A stretch of 64,000 bases of DNA, taken from positions 496,001 through 560,000 of the forward strand of contig NZ_FTOQ01000002.1 of assembly GCF_900156805.1 (NCBI RefSeq), in the 5' to 3' direction. Both the position numbers and the translations under genes were made by a program. This DNA is from Roseivivax lentus. GTDB lineage: Bacteria; Pseudomonadota; Alphaproteobacteria; Rhodobacterales; Rhodobacteraceae. Below, piece after piece: positions 7,824-18,747 of the stretch; positions within the stretch are counted from its first letter, which is position 1; the number at the start of each line of letters is the position of its first letter. The notes under the pieces were generated by a model. The model ran no database searches, was not told the DNA's origin, and saw only the letters and a program-made list of their open reading frames with translations.

Positions 7824-9848
7824 ATGTCAGACCTCCGCAAGGTGAACATCGACGGACAAGAGATCGAGGTGGACGGCGCGATGACGCTGCTCCAGGCCTG
7901 CGAGGAAGCGGGCCGGGAGATTCCGCGCTTCTGCTACCACGAGCGGCTGTCGATTGCCGGCAATTGCCGGATGTGTCTGGTCGAAGTCGTGGGTGGGCCG
8001 CCGAAGCCCGCCGCGTCCTGTGCGATGCAAGTCCGCGATCTGCGTCCCGGCCCCGAAGGCCAGCCGCCGCAGGTCAAGACCAACTCGCCCATGGTCAAGA
8101 AGGCCCGCGAAGGGGTTATGGAGTTCCTGCTCATCAACCACCCGCTCGACTGCCCGATCTGCGACCAGGGCGGCGAATGCGACCTGCAGGACCAGGCGAT
8201 GGCCTACGGCGTCGATTTCTCGCGCTACCGCGAACCCAAGCGCGCCGTGGAAGACCTCGATCTCGGCCCGCTCGTTGAGACGCACATGACGCGCTGCATC
8301 TCCTGCACCCGCTGCGTGCGCTTCACCACCGAGGTCGCGGGCATTTCGCAGATGGGTCAGACCGGCCGCGGCGAGGATGCGGAGATCACCTCCTATCTGG
8401 GCGAGACGCTCGATTCGAACCTGCAGGGCAACATCATCGACCTGTGCCCCGTCGGCGCGCTCGTCTCCAAGCCCTACGCCTTCACCGCGCGCCCCTGGGA
8501 GCTGACCAAGACCGAATCGATCGACGTGATGGACGCGCTCGGCTCCTCCATCCGGGTGGATACCAAGGGCCGCGAAGTCATGCGCTTCCTGCCGCGCAAC
8601 CATGACGGCACGAACGAGGAATGGATTTCCGACAAGACCCGCTTCGTCTGGGACGGCCTGCGCCGCCAGCGGCTCGACAAGCCCTATGTGCGCGAAAACG
8701 GCAAACTGCGCCCGGCCTCCTGGCCCGAAGCGCTCGAAAAGGCGGCAGAGGCGCTGAAGGCGGCGAAGAAGCCCGTGGGTCTCGTGGGCGATCTGGCCTC
8801 GACCGAGGCCGCCTATGCGCTGAAGCAGCTCATGGACCGCCTGGGCGGGACCACCGAATGCCGCACCGACGGCGCCGCACTGCCCGCGGGCAACCGCGCG
8901 GGCTATGTGGGCACGGCGACGGTCGAGGAACTCGACACCGCCGAGGCGATCATGCTCATCGGCACCAACCCGGCCATCGAGATGCCCGTCCTGAACGCGC
9001 GCATCCGCAAGGCCTGGGCCGCGGGCGCGTCGGTCGGCCTGATCGGCGAAGCCGTTGATCTGACGTATGATTACGATCATCTGGGCACCGACCCGGCGAC
9101 CATCACCGATCTTCTGGACCGTGATCATTCGGACGTGGCCGAGAAGCCGTCGGTCGTGATCGTGGGCCAGGCGGCGCTGACCCGCGAAGACGGCGCGGCG
9201 GTCCTCGCCAATGCGATGGCGCTGGCCGAGGCGACCGGATCGACCTTCATGGTCCTGCACAGCGCGGCGGGCCGTGTGGGCGCGATGGATGTGGGCGCTG
9301 TCACCGAAGGCGGGATCGCCGCCGCGCTCGACGGCGCGGACGTGATCTTCAACCTCGGCTCCGACGAGATCGAGATCGCCAAGGGCGCGACGGTCATCTA
9401 CCAGGGCAGCCACGGCGACCGCGGCGCGCATCGCGCCGACGTGATCCTGCCCGCCGCCGCCTATACCGAGGAGCAGGGCCTCTTCGTGAACACCGAAGGC
9501 CGCCCGCAGCTGGCGCTTCGCGCAAGCTTCGCGCCGGGCGAGGCCAAGGAGAACTGGGCGATCCTGCGGGCGCTCTCTGCCGAGGCGGGCCAGCAGCTGC
9601 CCTACGACAGCCTCGCGGAGCTGCGCGCGGAGATGGTGAAGACCGCACCGCATCTCGCGGAGCTCGACATGGTGCCGGAAAACGACTGGCAACCGGTCGA
9701 GGCCTCGGGCGGGATGTCGGACGCGCCCTTCGGGCAGGCGATCGCGGATTTCTACCTGACCAATCCCATCGCCCGCGCAAGCCAGCTCATGGCCGAGCTC
9801 AGCGCCAATGCCAAGGCGCGCAGAGAGACCAAGATCGCGGCGGAGTGA
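7824..9848 (+). CDS. nuoG: NADH-quinone oxidoreductase subunit G (75 kDa type)
   Basis: 674 residues. Cluster ligands read in order: [2Fe-2S] N1b C37, C48, C51, C66; N5 as H-x3-C-x2-C-x5-C ([14 protein letters not shown]); N4 as CISCTRC plus a later C in [10 protein letters not shown]. The following domain is molybdopterin-oxidoreductase-like but catalytically silent. The extra N7 cysteine set of E. coli and Thermus is absent where it would stand ([19 protein letters not shown]), so the subunit resembles mitochondrial NDUFS1. The start at [11 protein letters not shown] was preferred over an in-frame GTG at 7812 that overlaps the preceding stop. Confidence 0.97.
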   Translation: MSDLRKVNIDGQEIEVDGAMTLLQACEEAGREIPRFCYHERLSIAGNCRMCLVEVVGGPPKPAASCAMQVRDLRPGPEGQPPQVKTNSPMVKKAREGVMEFLLINHPLDCPICDQGGECDLQDQAMAYGVDFSRYREPKRAVEDLDLGPLVETHMTRCISCTRCVRFTTEVAGISQMGQTGRGEDAEITSYLGETLDSNLQGNIIDLCPVGALVSKPYAFTARPWELTKTESIDVMDALGSSIRVDTKGREVMRFLPRNHDGTNEEWISDKTRFVWDGLRRQRLDKPYVRENGKLRPASWPEALEKAAEALKAAKKPVGLVGDLASTEAAYALKQLMDRLGGTTECRTDGAALPAGNRAGYVGTATVEELDTAEAIMLIGTNPAIEMPVLNARIRKAWAAGASVGLIGEAVDLTYDYDHLGTDPATITDLLDRDHSDVAEKPSVVIVGQAALTREDGAAVLANAMALAEATGSTFMVLHSAAGRVGAMDVGAVTEGGIAAALDGADVIFNLGSDEIEIAKGATVIYQGSHGDRGAHRADVILPAAAYTEEQGLFVNTEGRPQLALRASFAPGEAKENWAILRALSAEAGQQLPYDSLAELRAEMVKTAPHLAELDMVPENDWQPVEASGGMSDAPFGQAIADFYLTNPIARASQLMAELSANAKARRETKIAAE

Positions 9849-9853
9849 CCGCG

Positions 9854-10252
9854 ATGCGCGGCGCGCGGCTCTGGTCCCTGGCGCTGGCCGCTGGCCTTGT
9901 CTCGGCCTGCGGCCCGGCCGGGCAGGGGCCCGACGCGCCGTTCCAGCCGCGCTACGCGGGAATCGAGACGCGGCTCCTCGATGGCGACCTCGTGCAGTTC
10001 CTCGTCGAGATGCGCGGCGCCCGCGATGCAATCGACGTCGAAAACTATGCGGAATGCGCCGCAGCGCAGTATGCTCTGATCCGCGGCTACGGATTCGCGC
10101 GGCATTTGCGCACAAATGTCGACGAAGAGGGTGGTCTCTGGCGCGCAGATGCGATTTACACCATCTCGCCAGCGCTGCCCCGCGGGCTAAAGACGATCGA
10201 CGCCGAAGTCATCGCTCAGGCCTGCGCGGAAAACGGAATACCGATGGTGTGA
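9854..10252 (+). CDS. small lipoprotein between nuoG and nuoH
   Basis: 132 residues, signal [19 protein letters not shown] with lipobox V-S-A-C. The mature part contains [39 protein letters not shown] and a C-terminal [15 protein letters not shown], giving two more cysteines. A GTG at 9845 overlapping the nuoG stop is an alternative start adding three residues. It ends seven bases before nuoH. This is the third lipoprotein in the operon; sequence similarity to the other two is not evident beyond the signal and the pair of cysteines. Confidence 0.7.
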   Translation: MRGARLWSLALAAGLVSACGPAGQGPDAPFQPRYAGIETRLLDGDLVQFLVEMRGARDAIDVENYAECAAAQYALIRGYGFARHLRTNVDEEGGLWRADAIYTISPALPRGLKTIDAEVIAQACAENGIPMV

Positions 10253-10259
10253 GGACCCG

Positions 10260-11297
10260 ATGTCTGACTTCCTGATGTCCCCCGGCGGTACCGCCCTGAT
10301 CATCGTGGCCCAGTGCCTCGCGGTTCTGGGCTTCGTCATGGTGAGCCTGCTGTTCCTGGTCTACGGAGACCGGAAAATCTGGGCCGCCGTACAGATGCGG
10401 CGCGGCCCCAACGTGGTCGGCGTCTTCGGCCTCTTGCAGACCGTGGCCGACGCGCTGAAATACGTGGTCAAGGAGGTGGTGATCCCTGCGGGCTCGGACC
10501 GCGCTGTCTTCATCCTCGCGCCGCTCACCTCCTTCGTGCTCGCCATGGTGGCTTGGGCGGTTATCCCGTTCAACGACACCTGGGTACTCTCGGACATCAA
10601 CGTCGCGATCCTTTACGTCTTCGCGATCTCGTCGCTCGAGGTCTATGGCGTGATCATGGGCGGCTGGGCGTCGAACTCGAAATATCCCTTCCTCGGATCG
10701 CTCCGCTCCGCCGCGCAGATGATCTCCTACGAGGTCTCCATCGGTCTCATCATCATCGGCGTGATCCTCTCCACCGGGTCGATGAATTTCGGCGACATCG
10801 TGCGCGCGCAGGATACCGGCTACGGCTTCTTCGGCTGGTACTGGCTGCCGCATTTCCCGATGGTCTTCCTGTTCTTCATCTCGGCGCTGGCCGAGACCAA
10901 CCGCCCGCCCTTCGACCTGCCCGAGGCCGAATCCGAACTCGTCGCGGGCTACCAGGTGGAATATTCCTCGACGCCGTTCCTGCTGTTCATGGCCGGCGAA
11001 TACATCGCCATCTTCCTGATGTGCGCGCTGACCACGCTCTTGTTCTTCGGCGGCTGGCTGTCGCCCATCCCGTTCCTGCCCGATGGGCCGATCTGGATGG
11101 TCGCCAAGATGGCGTTCTTCTTCTTCCTCTTCGCGATGGTGAAGGCGATCACCCCGCGCTACCGCTACGACCAGCTGATGCGGCTGGGCTGGAAGGTTTT
11201 CCTGCCCTTCAGCCTCGTCTGGGTGGTCTTCGTGGCCTTCGCCGCCAAGTTCGACTGGTTCTGGGGTATCTTCGCACGCTGGAGCACCGGGGCCTGA
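10260..11297 (+). CDS. nuoH: NADH-quinone oxidoreductase subunit H (ND1)
   Basis: 345 residues, about eight transmembrane helices. The conserved quinone-site loops are present: [32 protein letters not shown] and [29 protein letters not shown], with the acidic residues expected on the quinone-proton coupling path. Length fits the bacterial family. The start follows a GAGGACCCG ribosome-site-like stretch seven bases after the lipoprotein gene. Confidence 0.97.
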   Translation: MSDFLMSPGGTALIIVAQCLAVLGFVMVSLLFLVYGDRKIWAAVQMRRGPNVVGVFGLLQTVADALKYVVKEVVIPAGSDRAVFILAPLTSFVLAMVAWAVIPFNDTWVLSDINVAILYVFAISSLEVYGVIMGGWASNSKYPFLGSLRSAAQMISYEVSIGLIIIGVILSTGSMNFGDIVRAQDTGYGFFGWYWLPHFPMVFLFFISALAETNRPPFDLPEAESELVAGYQVEYSSTPFLLFMAGEYIAIFLMCALTTLLFFGGWLSPIPFLPDGPIWMVAKMAFFFFLFAMVKAITPRYRYDQLMRLGWKVFLPFSLVWVVFVAFAAKFDWFWGIFARWSTGA

Positions 11298-11336
11298 GCC
11301 TTTGAAACCGCGATCCAAACAGTCTAGGGACGTAAC

Positions 11337-11831
11337 ATGACCCAAACAGACTTCTCCCGCCGCGCCGGCTACTTCCTGCTCGCCGATTTCTGGGTCGGCA
11401 TGAAGCTCGGGCTGAAATACTTCTTCGGTCCCAAGGCCACGGTGAATTACCCGCACGAGAAGGGCCCGCTTTCGCCGCGCTTTCGCGGCGAGCATGCGCT
11501 GCGCCGCTATCCCAACGGCGAGGAACGCTGCATCGCCTGCAAATTGTGCGAGGCGATCTGCCCCGCCCAGGCCATCACCATCGATGCCGAACCCCGCGAG
11601 GACGGCTCGCGCCGCACCACGCGCTACGACATCGACATGACGAAATGCATCTATTGCGGCTTCTGCCAGGAGGCCTGCCCGGTCGATGCCATCGTCGAGG
11701 GCCCGAATTTCGAGTTCACCACCGAGACCCGCGAGGAGCTGTACTACGACAAGCAGAAGCTTCTCGAGAACGGCGACCGCTGGGAAGCCGAGATCGCCCG
11801 CAACCTCGAGCTGGACGCGCCCTACCGATGA
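11337..11831 (+). CDS. nuoI: NADH-quinone oxidoreductase subunit I (TYKY, two 4Fe-4S)
   Basis: 164 residues. Two ferredoxin motifs bind clusters N6a and N6b: C65-x2-C68-x2-C71-x3-C75 ([12 protein letters not shown]) and C104-x2-C107-x2-C110-x3-C114 ([12 protein letters not shown]). The N-terminal amphipathic segment (about 10-30) contacts the membrane. It carries electrons from NuoG to NuoB. Its TGA overlaps the ATG of the next gene, indicating translational coupling. Confidence 0.97.
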   Translation: MTQTDFSRRAGYFLLADFWVGMKLGLKYFFGPKATVNYPHEKGPLSPRFRGEHALRRYPNGEERCIACKLCEAICPAQAITIDAEPREDGSRRTTRYDIDMTKCIYCGFCQEACPVDAIVEGPNFEFTTETREELYYDKQKLLENGDRWEAEIARNLELDAPYR

Positions 11832-12235
11832 CCGACAGTCAGAACCCGTTCGAGTTTTTCATGCGGCAGGCGCAGGAGATGGCCAAGGCCTGGAACCCCG
11901 CGCTCGAGACCCTGAACACCCGCGAGATCGAGAAGTTCTGGCCGACCATGCCCAAGGACTTCATGGAGATGTCCTTCGGCAAGGGCCTCTCCAAGGACGG
12001 GCTCGATGCGAAGACGCGGCTGCTGTTGACACTGGCCGGGCTGACGATGCAAGGCGCGCAGGCGGAGACGCCGTTCCGCATGAACGTGCGCCACGCCATG
12101 GAGGCGGGCGCCACCAAGGACGAGATCGCCGAGACCATCGCGCAGATGTCGATGTTCGCCGGCATTCCCGCCATGACCCGCGCGATGGAGCTGGCGCGGT
12201 CGGTCATGGAAGACACGGAGGACGATGCGACATGA
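11828..12235 (+). CDS. carboxymuconolactone decarboxylase-like protein between nuoI and nuoJ
   Basis: 135 residues with the all-helical CMD/AhpD-type core: [17 protein letters not shown], then [34 protein letters not shown]. The AhpD redox motif C-x2-C is absent and the protein has no cysteine at all, so peroxidase-type thiol chemistry is unlikely; the histidine in RHAMEAGAT is kept. It overlaps nuoI (ATGA) and nuoJ by four bases each, which ties its translation to both. A cofactor-modifying or structural function in complex I is possible but not shown. Confidence 0.85.
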   Translation: MTDSQNPFEFFMRQAQEMAKAWNPALETLNTREIEKFWPTMPKDFMEMSFGKGLSKDGLDAKTRLLLTLAGLTMQGAQAETPFRMNVRHAMEAGATKDEIAETIAQMSMFAGIPAMTRAMELARSVMEDTEDDAT

Positions 12236-12834
12236 GCGTCTTTGCCTTTTACCTCTTTGCCATTTCGACCCTCGCGGGCGGGCTCTTCACCGTGGTCAGT
12301 CGCAACCCGGTGCATTCGGTGCTGTGGCTGATCCTGGCCTTCCTGTCCTCGGCGGGCCTCTTCGTGCTGCTGGGCGCGGAATTCGTCGCGATGCTCTTGA
12401 TCATCGTCTATGTGGGCGCGGTCGCGGTGCTCTTCCTCTTCGTGGTGATGATGCTCGATATCGACTTCTCGGCGCTCAAGGCGGAGATGGCGCGTTACAT
12501 GCCGCTCGCGCTCCTGATCGGGATCGTGATCCTGATGCAGTTCGTGCTGGCCTTCGGCGCGTGGGAGACGGCCCCCGGCGCGGCCGAGAACCTCGCCCAG
12601 GCGATCCCCGTCGACCGGCACAATACCGAAGCGCTGGGGATGATCCTCTATGACCAGTATTTCCTGCTGTTCCAGCTCGCGGGCTTGATCCTGCTGGTGG
12701 CGATGATCGGCGCGATCGTGCTGACGCTGCGGCACCGGTCGGACATCAAACGGCAGGACGTTCTGGCCCAGATCTACCGCGATCCGAAAACCGCGATGGA
12801 GCTTCGGGACGTGAAGCCGGGCCAGGGCCTCTGA
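12232..12834 (+). CDS. nuoJ: NADH-quinone oxidoreductase subunit J (ND6)
   Basis: 200 residues, five transmembrane helices. Contains the ND6 core [50 protein letters not shown], including the pi-bulge-forming [12 protein letters not shown] helix. The start overlaps the stop of the CMD-like gene (ATGA). A block of four palindromes follows its stop immediately. Confidence 0.96.
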   Translation: MSVFAFYLFAISTLAGGLFTVVSRNPVHSVLWLILAFLSSAGLFVLLGAEFVAMLLIIVYVGAVAVLFLFVVMMLDIDFSALKAEMARYMPLALLIGIVILMQFVLAFGAWETAPGAAENLAQAIPVDRHNTEALGMILYDQYFLLFQLAGLILLVAMIGAIVLTLRHRSDIKRQDVLAQIYRDPKTAMELRDVKPGQGL

Positions 12835-12981
12835 GAGCGATATCCGGCGCGGATATCGCTCCGGAAAATTGACGAATTTTCCGGTCCCGGGCGGGAAGGC
12901 CCGGATCGGAACACGACGCGGAGGACGGCGCGGCCGTTTTCTTCGCCAAGAAAACGGGGCGGAAAATCCGTGATTTTCCGC
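12835..12981. repeat. row of four perfect palindromes in the nuoJ-nuoK gap
   Basis: Four consecutive inverted repeats fill the gap. (1) 12835-12845/12851-12861, 11-bp stem around GATATC. (2) 12861-12870/12875-12884, arms CCGGAAAATT/AATTTTCCGG. (3) 12934-12943/12948-12957, arms CCGTTTTCTT/AAGAAAACGG. (4) 12959-12968/12972-12981, arms GCGGAAAATC/GATTTTCCGC. Numbers 2 and 4 share GGAAAAT...ATTTTCC, so they look like copies of one element. None has a terminator T-run. They may act as RNA processing/stability hairpins or be mobile palindromic elements. Confidence 0.85.
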
Positions 12982-13006
12982 GCCCAAGACGGACGAGGGA
13001 CCGAGA

Positions 13007-13312
13007 ATGATCGGACTGGAACATTACCTGACGGTGGCGGCGGCGTTGTTCGTCATCGGCATCTTCGGGCTCTTTCTCAACCGCAAGAACGTCATCATCT
13101 TGCTGATGTCGATCGAGCTCATGCTGCTCGCGGTCAACATCAACCTCGTGGCCTTCTCGTCGTTTCTCGGCGATTTGGTGGGGCAGGTCTTCACCCTCTT
13201 CGTGCTGACCGTCGCCGCCGCGGAGGCCGCCATCGGCCTCGCCATCCTCGTCTGCTTCTTCCGCAACCGCGGCACCATCGCGGTCGAAGACGTCAATGTG
13301 ATGAAAGGCTGA
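13007..13312 (+). CDS. nuoK: NADH-quinone oxidoreductase subunit K (ND4L)
   Basis: 101 residues, three transmembrane helices, start [23 protein letters not shown]. The membrane glutamates of the family are present in the helices [21 protein letters not shown] and [21 protein letters not shown]. Length matches the family. It starts 26 bases after the last palindrome of the nuoJ-nuoK gap and ends four bases before nuoL. Confidence 0.96.
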   Translation: MIGLEHYLTVAAALFVIGIFGLFLNRKNVIILLMSIELMLLAVNINLVAFSSFLGDLVGQVFTLFVLTVAAAEAAIGLAILVCFFRNRGTIAVEDVNVMKG

Positions 13313-13316
13313 GGGC

Positions 13317-15389
13317 ATGGAAACGATCATCCTCTTCGCCCCGCTCGTGGGCGCGCTGATCGCGGGATTCGGCTGGCGGATCACCGGCGAACGGGCCGCC
13401 ATGTGGATCACCACCGGCCTGCTGTTCCTGGCCTGCGCCTTTTCCTGGATCGTCTTCCTCACCCATGACGGCGTGACCGAGCAGATCCAGATCATGCGCT
13501 GGATCGAAAGCGGCACGCTCTCGACCGACTGGTCGATCCGCCTCGACCGGCTGACCGCGATCATGCTGATCGTGGTGACCACGGTTTCGGCGCTCGTGCA
13601 CCTCTATTCCATGGGCTACATGGACCACGACGCGAACTTCAAGGAAGGCGAGGTCTACAAGCCCCGCTTCTTCGCGTACCTGTCGTTCTTCACCTTCGCG
13701 ATGCTGATGCTGGTGACTTCGGACAACCTCGTCCAGATGTTCTTCGGCTGGGAGGGCGTGGGCGTCGCCTCGTATCTCTTGATCGGCTTCTACTACAAGA
13801 AACCCTCGGCCAATGCCGCCGCGATGAAGGCCTTCATCGTCAACCGCGTGGGCGATTTCGGCTTCGCGCTCGGCATCTTCGGGCTCTTTTTCCTCGTGGA
13901 TTCGGTGCGCCTCGACGACATCTTCGCCGCCGCCCCCGAGATCGCCGAGACCCAGCTCACCTTCCTCTGGACGGAATGGAACGCCGCGAACCTGATCGCC
14001 TTCCTGCTCTTCGTCGGTGCGATGGGCAAATCCGCCCAGCTCATCCTGCACACCTGGCTGCCCGACGCGATGGAAGGCCCGACGCCCGTCTCGGCGCTCA
14101 TTCACGCCGCCACCATGGTCACCGCGGGCGTCTTCCTCGTCTGCCGCATGTCGCCCTTGATGGAATTCGCGCCCGAGGCGATGGCCTTCGTCACCTTCCT
14201 CGGCGCCACTACCGCCTTCTTCGCGGCCACGGTCGGCCTGGTGCAGAACGACATCAAGCGCGTCATCGCCTATTCGACCTGTTCGCAACTCGGCTACATG
14301 TTCGTGGCCGCGGGCGTCGGCGTCTATTCGGTGGCGATGTTCCACCTCTTCACCCACGCCTTCTTCAAGGCGATGCTGTTCCTCGGTGCGGGCTCCGTCA
14401 TCCACGGCATGCATCACGAGCAGGACATGCGGAACTACGGCGGGTTGCGCAAGAAGCTGCCCTATACCTTCTGGGCGATGATGATCGGCACGCTCGCCAT
14501 CACCGGCGTCGGCATTCCGCTCACGGGCTGGATCGGCTTTGCGGGCTTCGCGTCGAAGGATGCGGTGATCGAGTCGGCCTATGTCGGCAGCCAGGGCGGC
14601 TATGCCTTCTGGATGCTGGTGATCGCGGCGCTCTTCACGAGCTTCTATTCCTGGCGGCTCATCTTCCTCACCTTCTTCGGCGAGGCGCGCGGCGACAAAC
14701 ACACCCACGAGCACGCCCATGAAAGCCCGACGGTCATGCTGGTCCCCCTGGGGGTCCTGGCCGTGGGGTCGGTCCTGGCCGGTGCGATCTGGTATTCGAG
14801 CTTCTTCGGCAAGACCAACGAGGTGGTGAAGTTCTTCGGCGGCGAATACACCGAACCCGCGCCGGAACTGGTCGAGGCCGTGGCCGAACGCAGCCCCAAG
14901 GCTTCCGAGCTGCACTACGTCATGGCCAGCGCGCCGGGCGAGGCCGCGATCTACATCGCACCCGAGAACACCGTCCTGCACGAGGCGCATTACGTGCCCA
15001 CATGGGTAAAGCTGTCGCCCTTCGTGGCGATGCTGATCGGCCTCGGGGTGGCGTATCTCTTCTACATCGTGAACCCGGCCCTGCCGCGCCAGCTCGCGGA
15101 AAGCCAGCGCCCGCTCTACCTGTTCCTGCTGAACAAGTGGTATTTCGACGAGATCTACGACTTCCTCTTCGTCCGGTCCGCCAAGGCCCTCGGCCGCTTC
15201 CTGTGGAAGCGCGGTGACGGCGCGACCATCGACGGGGCGATCGACGGGCTGTCGATGGGCGTGGTGCCCTTCTTCACCCGCCTCGCGGGGCGCGCGCAGT
15301 CCGGCTACATCTTCACCTATGCCTTCGCCATGGTGGTGGGCATCGCGGTCCTCATCACCTGGATGACCCTGTTCGGGGGGGCGCGCTGA
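13317..15389 (+). CDS. nuoL: NADH-quinone oxidoreductase subunit L (ND5)
   Basis: 690 residues, an antiporter-like subunit with about 16 transmembrane helices and the long C-terminal lateral-helix region. Recognisable blocks: [72 protein letters not shown] and [28 protein letters not shown]. It forms the distal proton-pumping unit. Its TGA overlaps the ATG of the small membrane protein that follows. Confidence 0.97.
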   Translation: METIILFAPLVGALIAGFGWRITGERAAMWITTGLLFLACAFSWIVFLTHDGVTEQIQIMRWIESGTLSTDWSIRLDRLTAIMLIVVTTVSALVHLYSMGYMDHDANFKEGEVYKPRFFAYLSFFTFAMLMLVTSDNLVQMFFGWEGVGVASYLLIGFYYKKPSANAAAMKAFIVNRVGDFGFALGIFGLFFLVDSVRLDDIFAAAPEIAETQLTFLWTEWNAANLIAFLLFVGAMGKSAQLILHTWLPDAMEGPTPVSALIHAATMVTAGVFLVCRMSPLMEFAPEAMAFVTFLGATTAFFAATVGLVQNDIKRVIAYSTCSQLGYMFVAAGVGVYSVAMFHLFTHAFFKAMLFLGAGSVIHGMHHEQDMRNYGGLRKKLPYTFWAMMIGTLAITGVGIPLTGWIGFAGFASKDAVIESAYVGSQGGYAFWMLVIAALFTSFYSWRLIFLTFFGEARGDKHTHEHAHESPTVMLVPLGVLAVGSVLAGAIWYSSFFGKTNEVVKFFGGEYTEPAPELVEAVAERSPKASELHYVMASAPGEAAIYIAPENTVLHEAHYVPTWVKLSPFVAMLIGLGVAYLFYIVNPALPRQLAESQRPLYLFLLNKWYFDEIYDFLFVRSAKALGRFLWKRGDGATIDGAIDGLSMGVVPFFTRLAGRAQSGYIFTYAFAMVVGIAVLITWMTLFGGAR

Positions 15390-15622
15390 TGCCGCCGGAA
15401 TTCTACGTCATCGCCTTTGTCCTCGTCGTCGTGATGGGTCTGTCGGCGTTCTATCTCGGCGACGACCGGCGCAATGTGCGGGATCTGTCCCGCGTCGACC
15501 TCGTGGTCGGTGGTGCCGGCCTGTTCGTGGCGACCATGTATTACGTGTCGATCCTGATTGCGGTCCTGATCGTGTGTCTTCCAATCGCTCTGTTCCTGGC
15601 CTGGTGGGGAGAACTTTTCTAA
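15389..15622 (+). CDS. 77-residue membrane protein between nuoL and nuoM
   Basis: Starts by ATGA-type overlap with nuoL and its TAA overlaps the nuoM ATG, so it is locked into the operon. The sequence [19 protein letters not shown]...[17 protein letters not shown]...[27 protein letters not shown] gives three hydrophobic segments (about 5-22, 38-55, 57-73) around a charged loop. I do not recognise the family. Overlap on both sides suggests expression stoichiometric with NuoL and NuoM, as expected of a small accessory subunit of the membrane arm. Confidence 0.75.
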   Translation: MPPEFYVIAFVLVVVMGLSAFYLGDDRRNVRDLSRVDLVVGGAGLFVATMYYVSILIAVLIVCLPIALFLAWWGELF

Positions 15623-17178
15623 TGGATAACCTTCTGTCCATCGTCACCTTCCTGCCCGCGCTCGCCGCGGCGATCCTCGGCATCTTCCTGCGGGGCGACA
15701 GCGCGGCGGCGGCCCTCAATGCCAAGCGCGTGGCGCTTTACGCGACCGTTGCGACCTTCCTCATCTCGCTGGTGATCCTCGCGCAGTTCGATCCGAACGA
15801 TACCGGCTTCCAGATGGTGGAAGAGGGCGCGTGGCTTCTCGGGCTCAACTACAAGATGGGGGTCGACGGCATCTCGGTGCTGTTCGTGCTGCTGACCACG
15901 TTCATGATGCCGCTCGTCATCGCGGCAAGCTGGGACGTGACGCACCGCGTCAAGGAATACATGATCGCCTTCCTCGTCCTCGAGACGCTGATGCTCGGCG
16001 TGTTCATGGCGCTCGACCTGGTGCTCTTCTACCTGTTCTTCGAAGGCGGGCTGATCCCGATGTTCCTCATTATCGGCATCTGGGGCGGCAAGAACCGCAT
16101 CTATGCGAGCTTCAAGTTCTTCCTCTACACCTTCCTCGGCTCGGTGCTGATGCTGGTGGCGATGGTGGCGATGTTCGCCGATGCGGGCACCACCGACATC
16201 CCGACGCTGCTCAACCACCAGTTCTCGGCGGCGGGCATGAGCGTGCTCGGCATCCACATCGTGGGCGGCATGCAGACGCTGCTGTTCCTCGCCTTCTTCG
16301 CCTCCTTCGCGGTGAAGATGCCGATGTGGCCCGTGCATACCTGGCTTCCGGACGCGCATGTGCAGGCCCCGACCGCGGGCTCCGTGGTGCTGGCGGCGAT
16401 CCTTCTGAAGCTCGGCGGATACGGCTTCCTGCGCTTCAACCTGCCGATGTTCCCCATCGGCTCCGAGGTGATCGGCCCCTTCATCCTGTGGCTCTCGGTC
16501 ATTGCCATCATCTACACCTCGCTCGTCGCGATGGTGCAGGAGGACATGAAGAAGCTCATCGCCTATTCGTCCGTTGCCCATATGGGCTATGTGACCATGG
16601 GCATCTTCGCGGCGAACCAGCAGGGCATCGACGGGGCGATCTTCCAGATGATCAGCCACGGCTTCATCTCGGGCGCGCTCTTTCTCTGCGTGGGCGTGAT
16701 CTACGACCGGATGCACACCCGCGAGATCGACGCCTATGGCGGGCTCGTGAACCGGATGCCGGCCTATGCGCTGATCTTCATGCTGTTCACCATGGCCAAT
16801 GTCGGCCTGCCCGGCACGTCGGGCTTCATCGGGGAATTCCTGACCCTGATGGGCGTCTTCCAGGTCAATACCTGGGTCGCGATGTTCGCCACCACCGGGG
16901 TGATCCTGTCGGCGGCCTATGCGCTCTGGCTCTATCGCCGGGTGGTGATGGGCGACCTCATCAAGGAGAGCCTGAAGACCATCAAGGACATGACCCGCCG
17001 CGAGAAGGCGATCTTCGCCCCGCTCGTGGTCATGACCATCTGGATGGGCGTCTACCCCGCGCCGATCCTCGACCGCATCGGCCCCTCGGTCGAGGCGCTC
17101 GTCTCCGATTACGACACTGCCGTGGCCGAGATGCGCGCCACGTCGCAGGTCGCAGAAACAACACTCGAGGATAACTGA
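15622..17178 (+). CDS. nuoM: NADH-quinone oxidoreductase subunit M (ND4)
   Basis: 518 residues, about 14 transmembrane helices. Family blocks include [66 protein letters not shown] and [17 protein letters not shown]. The start [20 protein letters not shown] at 15622 overlaps the preceding TAA by one base; an in-frame upstream start at 15574 lies inside the previous gene and was rejected. Confidence 0.97.
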   Translation: MDNLLSIVTFLPALAAAILGIFLRGDSAAAALNAKRVALYATVATFLISLVILAQFDPNDTGFQMVEEGAWLLGLNYKMGVDGISVLFVLLTTFMMPLVIAASWDVTHRVKEYMIAFLVLETLMLGVFMALDLVLFYLFFEGGLIPMFLIIGIWGGKNRIYASFKFFLYTFLGSVLMLVAMVAMFADAGTTDIPTLLNHQFSAAGMSVLGIHIVGGMQTLLFLAFFASFAVKMPMWPVHTWLPDAHVQAPTAGSVVLAAILLKLGGYGFLRFNLPMFPIGSEVIGPFILWLSVIAIIYTSLVAMVQEDMKKLIAYSSVAHMGYVTMGIFAANQQGIDGAIFQMISHGFISGALFLCVGVIYDRMHTREIDAYGGLVNRMPAYALIFMLFTMANVGLPGTSGFIGEFLTLMGVFQVNTWVAMFATTGVILSAAYALWLYRRVVMGDLIKESLKTIKDMTRREKAIFAPLVVMTIWMGVYPAPILDRIGPSVEALVSDYDTAVAEMRATSQVAETTLEDN

Positions 17179-17181
17179 GCC

Positions 17182-18624
17182 ATGATCCAGTCAGACCTCG
17201 CCGTCATCCTGCCCGAGATCGTCATCGCGGTTTACGCGATGCTCGCCCTGATCGGGGCGGTCTATACCGCGAAGGACGGCCTTGCCTCGCTCCTCGTCTG
17301 GACCACGGCCGGCCTCTTCACGCTGGTCGCCCTGTGGATCGCCACGTCGGGCAGCACCACGACCGAGGCCTTCGGCGGCATGTTCATCAATGACGGCTTC
17401 GCGCGCTTCTCCAAGGTGATGATCCTGATCTCCGCCGCCGCCGTGCTGGTGATGAGCCAGGAATACATGGCGCGCCGCGGCATCCTGCGCTTCGAATACC
17501 CGATCCTGATCGCGCTCTCGGCCGTGGGCATGATGATGATGGTCTCCGCGGGCGACCTCATGTCGCTCTATATGGGCCTCGAGCTGCAATCCCTGGCGCT
17601 TTACGTCGTGGCCTCGCTGCGCCGCGACAGCGCCATCTCGACCGAGGCCGGGCTCAAGTATTTCGTCCTCGGCGCGCTGTCCTCGGGCCTGCTGCTCTAT
17701 GGCGCGTCGCTGACCTACGGCTTTGCGGGCACGACGCTCTTCTCGGGCATCATCGAGGCCGCGGGCGAGGGGCAGGCGTCGCTCGGGCTTCTCTTCGGCC
17801 TCGTGTTCATGGCCGCGGGCCTCGCCTTCAAGGTCTCCGCCGTGCCGTTCCATATGTGGACGCCCGATGTCTACGAAGGCTCGCCCACGCCGGTCACTGC
17901 CTTCTTCGCCACGGCCCCCAAGGTCGCGGCCATGGCGATGTTCGCGCGGCTGATGTTCGAGGCCTTCGGCGGCGTTGTCGGCGACTGGCAGCAGGTCGTC
18001 GCCATGCTCTCGGTGCTGTCGATGTTCCTCGGGGCCGTCGCCGCGATCGGCCAGACCAACATCAAGCGGCTGATGGCCTATTCGTCCATTGCCCATATGG
18101 GCTACGCGCTGATGGGCCTTGCCGCGGGCACGCAGTTCGGCGTGCAGGCGCTGCTCATCTACATGGCGATCTACGTCACCATGAATGTCGGCACCTTCGC
18201 CTTCATCCTGTCGATGGAGCGGGACGGCCAGCCGGTGACCGATATCGCGTCGCTCAACATGTTCTCCAAGGTCGAGCCGGGCCGGGCGCTGGCGATGCTG
18301 GTGCTCTTGTTCTCGCTGGCGGGCGTGCCGCCGCTGGTGGGCTTCTTCGGCAAGCTCTACGTGCTGCGCGCGGCCTATGAGGGCGGGCTCGCCTGGCTCG
18401 CCATCGCGGGTGTGATCGCCTCGGTGATCGGTGCGTTCTACTACCTGCGCATCGTCTTCTTCATGTATTTCGGCGAGGAGCGCGACGACACGCTCGATGC
18501 CGGGACCTCGCCGGTGCTCTACGGTTTTCTGTCGCTCTCGGCCATCGCGATGGTGGTCGGTGTCATCAACCTCTTCGGGATCGAAGGGGCAGCGGCGGCG
18601 GCGGCGGCGACGCTGGTGCCGTGA
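17182..18624 (+). CDS. nuoN: NADH-quinone oxidoreductase subunit N (ND2)
   Basis: 480 residues, about 14 transmembrane helices. Blocks typical of ND2: [59 protein letters not shown] and [20 protein letters not shown]. It starts three bases after nuoM. It is the last complex I subunit; the reading direction continues into birA after a hairpin-rich gap, as in Paracoccus. Confidence 0.97.
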   Translation: MIQSDLAVILPEIVIAVYAMLALIGAVYTAKDGLASLLVWTTAGLFTLVALWIATSGSTTTEAFGGMFINDGFARFSKVMILISAAAVLVMSQEYMARRGILRFEYPILIALSAVGMMMMVSAGDLMSLYMGLELQSLALYVVASLRRDSAISTEAGLKYFVLGALSSGLLLYGASLTYGFAGTTLFSGIIEAAGEGQASLGLLFGLVFMAAGLAFKVSAVPFHMWTPDVYEGSPTPVTAFFATAPKVAAMAMFARLMFEAFGGVVGDWQQVVAMLSVLSMFLGAVAAIGQTNIKRLMAYSSIAHMGYALMGLAAGTQFGVQALLIYMAIYVTMNVGTFAFILSMERDGQPVTDIASLNMFSKVEPGRALAMLVLLFSLAGVPPLVGFFGKLYVLRAAYEGGLAWLAIAGVIASVIGAFYYLRIVFFMYFGEERDDTLDAGTSPVLYGFLSLSAIAMVVGVINLFGIEGAAAAAAATLVP

Positions 18625-18654
18625 TCCCGGCTTTTCCGCTTGATCCAATTGTGA

Positions 18655-18747
18655 CGCGGCCCCCTGGGCCGCGTCGCTGGTTTGGTGGGGTCGCATCGGC
18701 CAAGGCCGCCGCGACCAGCGCCAGCCCGGCGCGCCAAAGGCGCGCCG
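18655..18747. terminator. two GC-rich hairpins after nuoN
   Basis: CGCGGCCC (18655-18662) pairs with GGGCCGCG (18666-18673). CGGCGCGCC (18727-18735) pairs with GGCGCGCCG (18739-18747) around an AAA loop. Neither is followed by a T-run, so intrinsic termination would be partial at best. They could separate the very abundant nuo message from birA. Confidence 0.4.

Noticed and set aside
7827-10115. 762-residue open frame antisense to nuoG and its neighbour
   Set aside because: Same GC-driven shadow effect. It spans two plus-strand genes, has no start-site signal and no recognisable domain.
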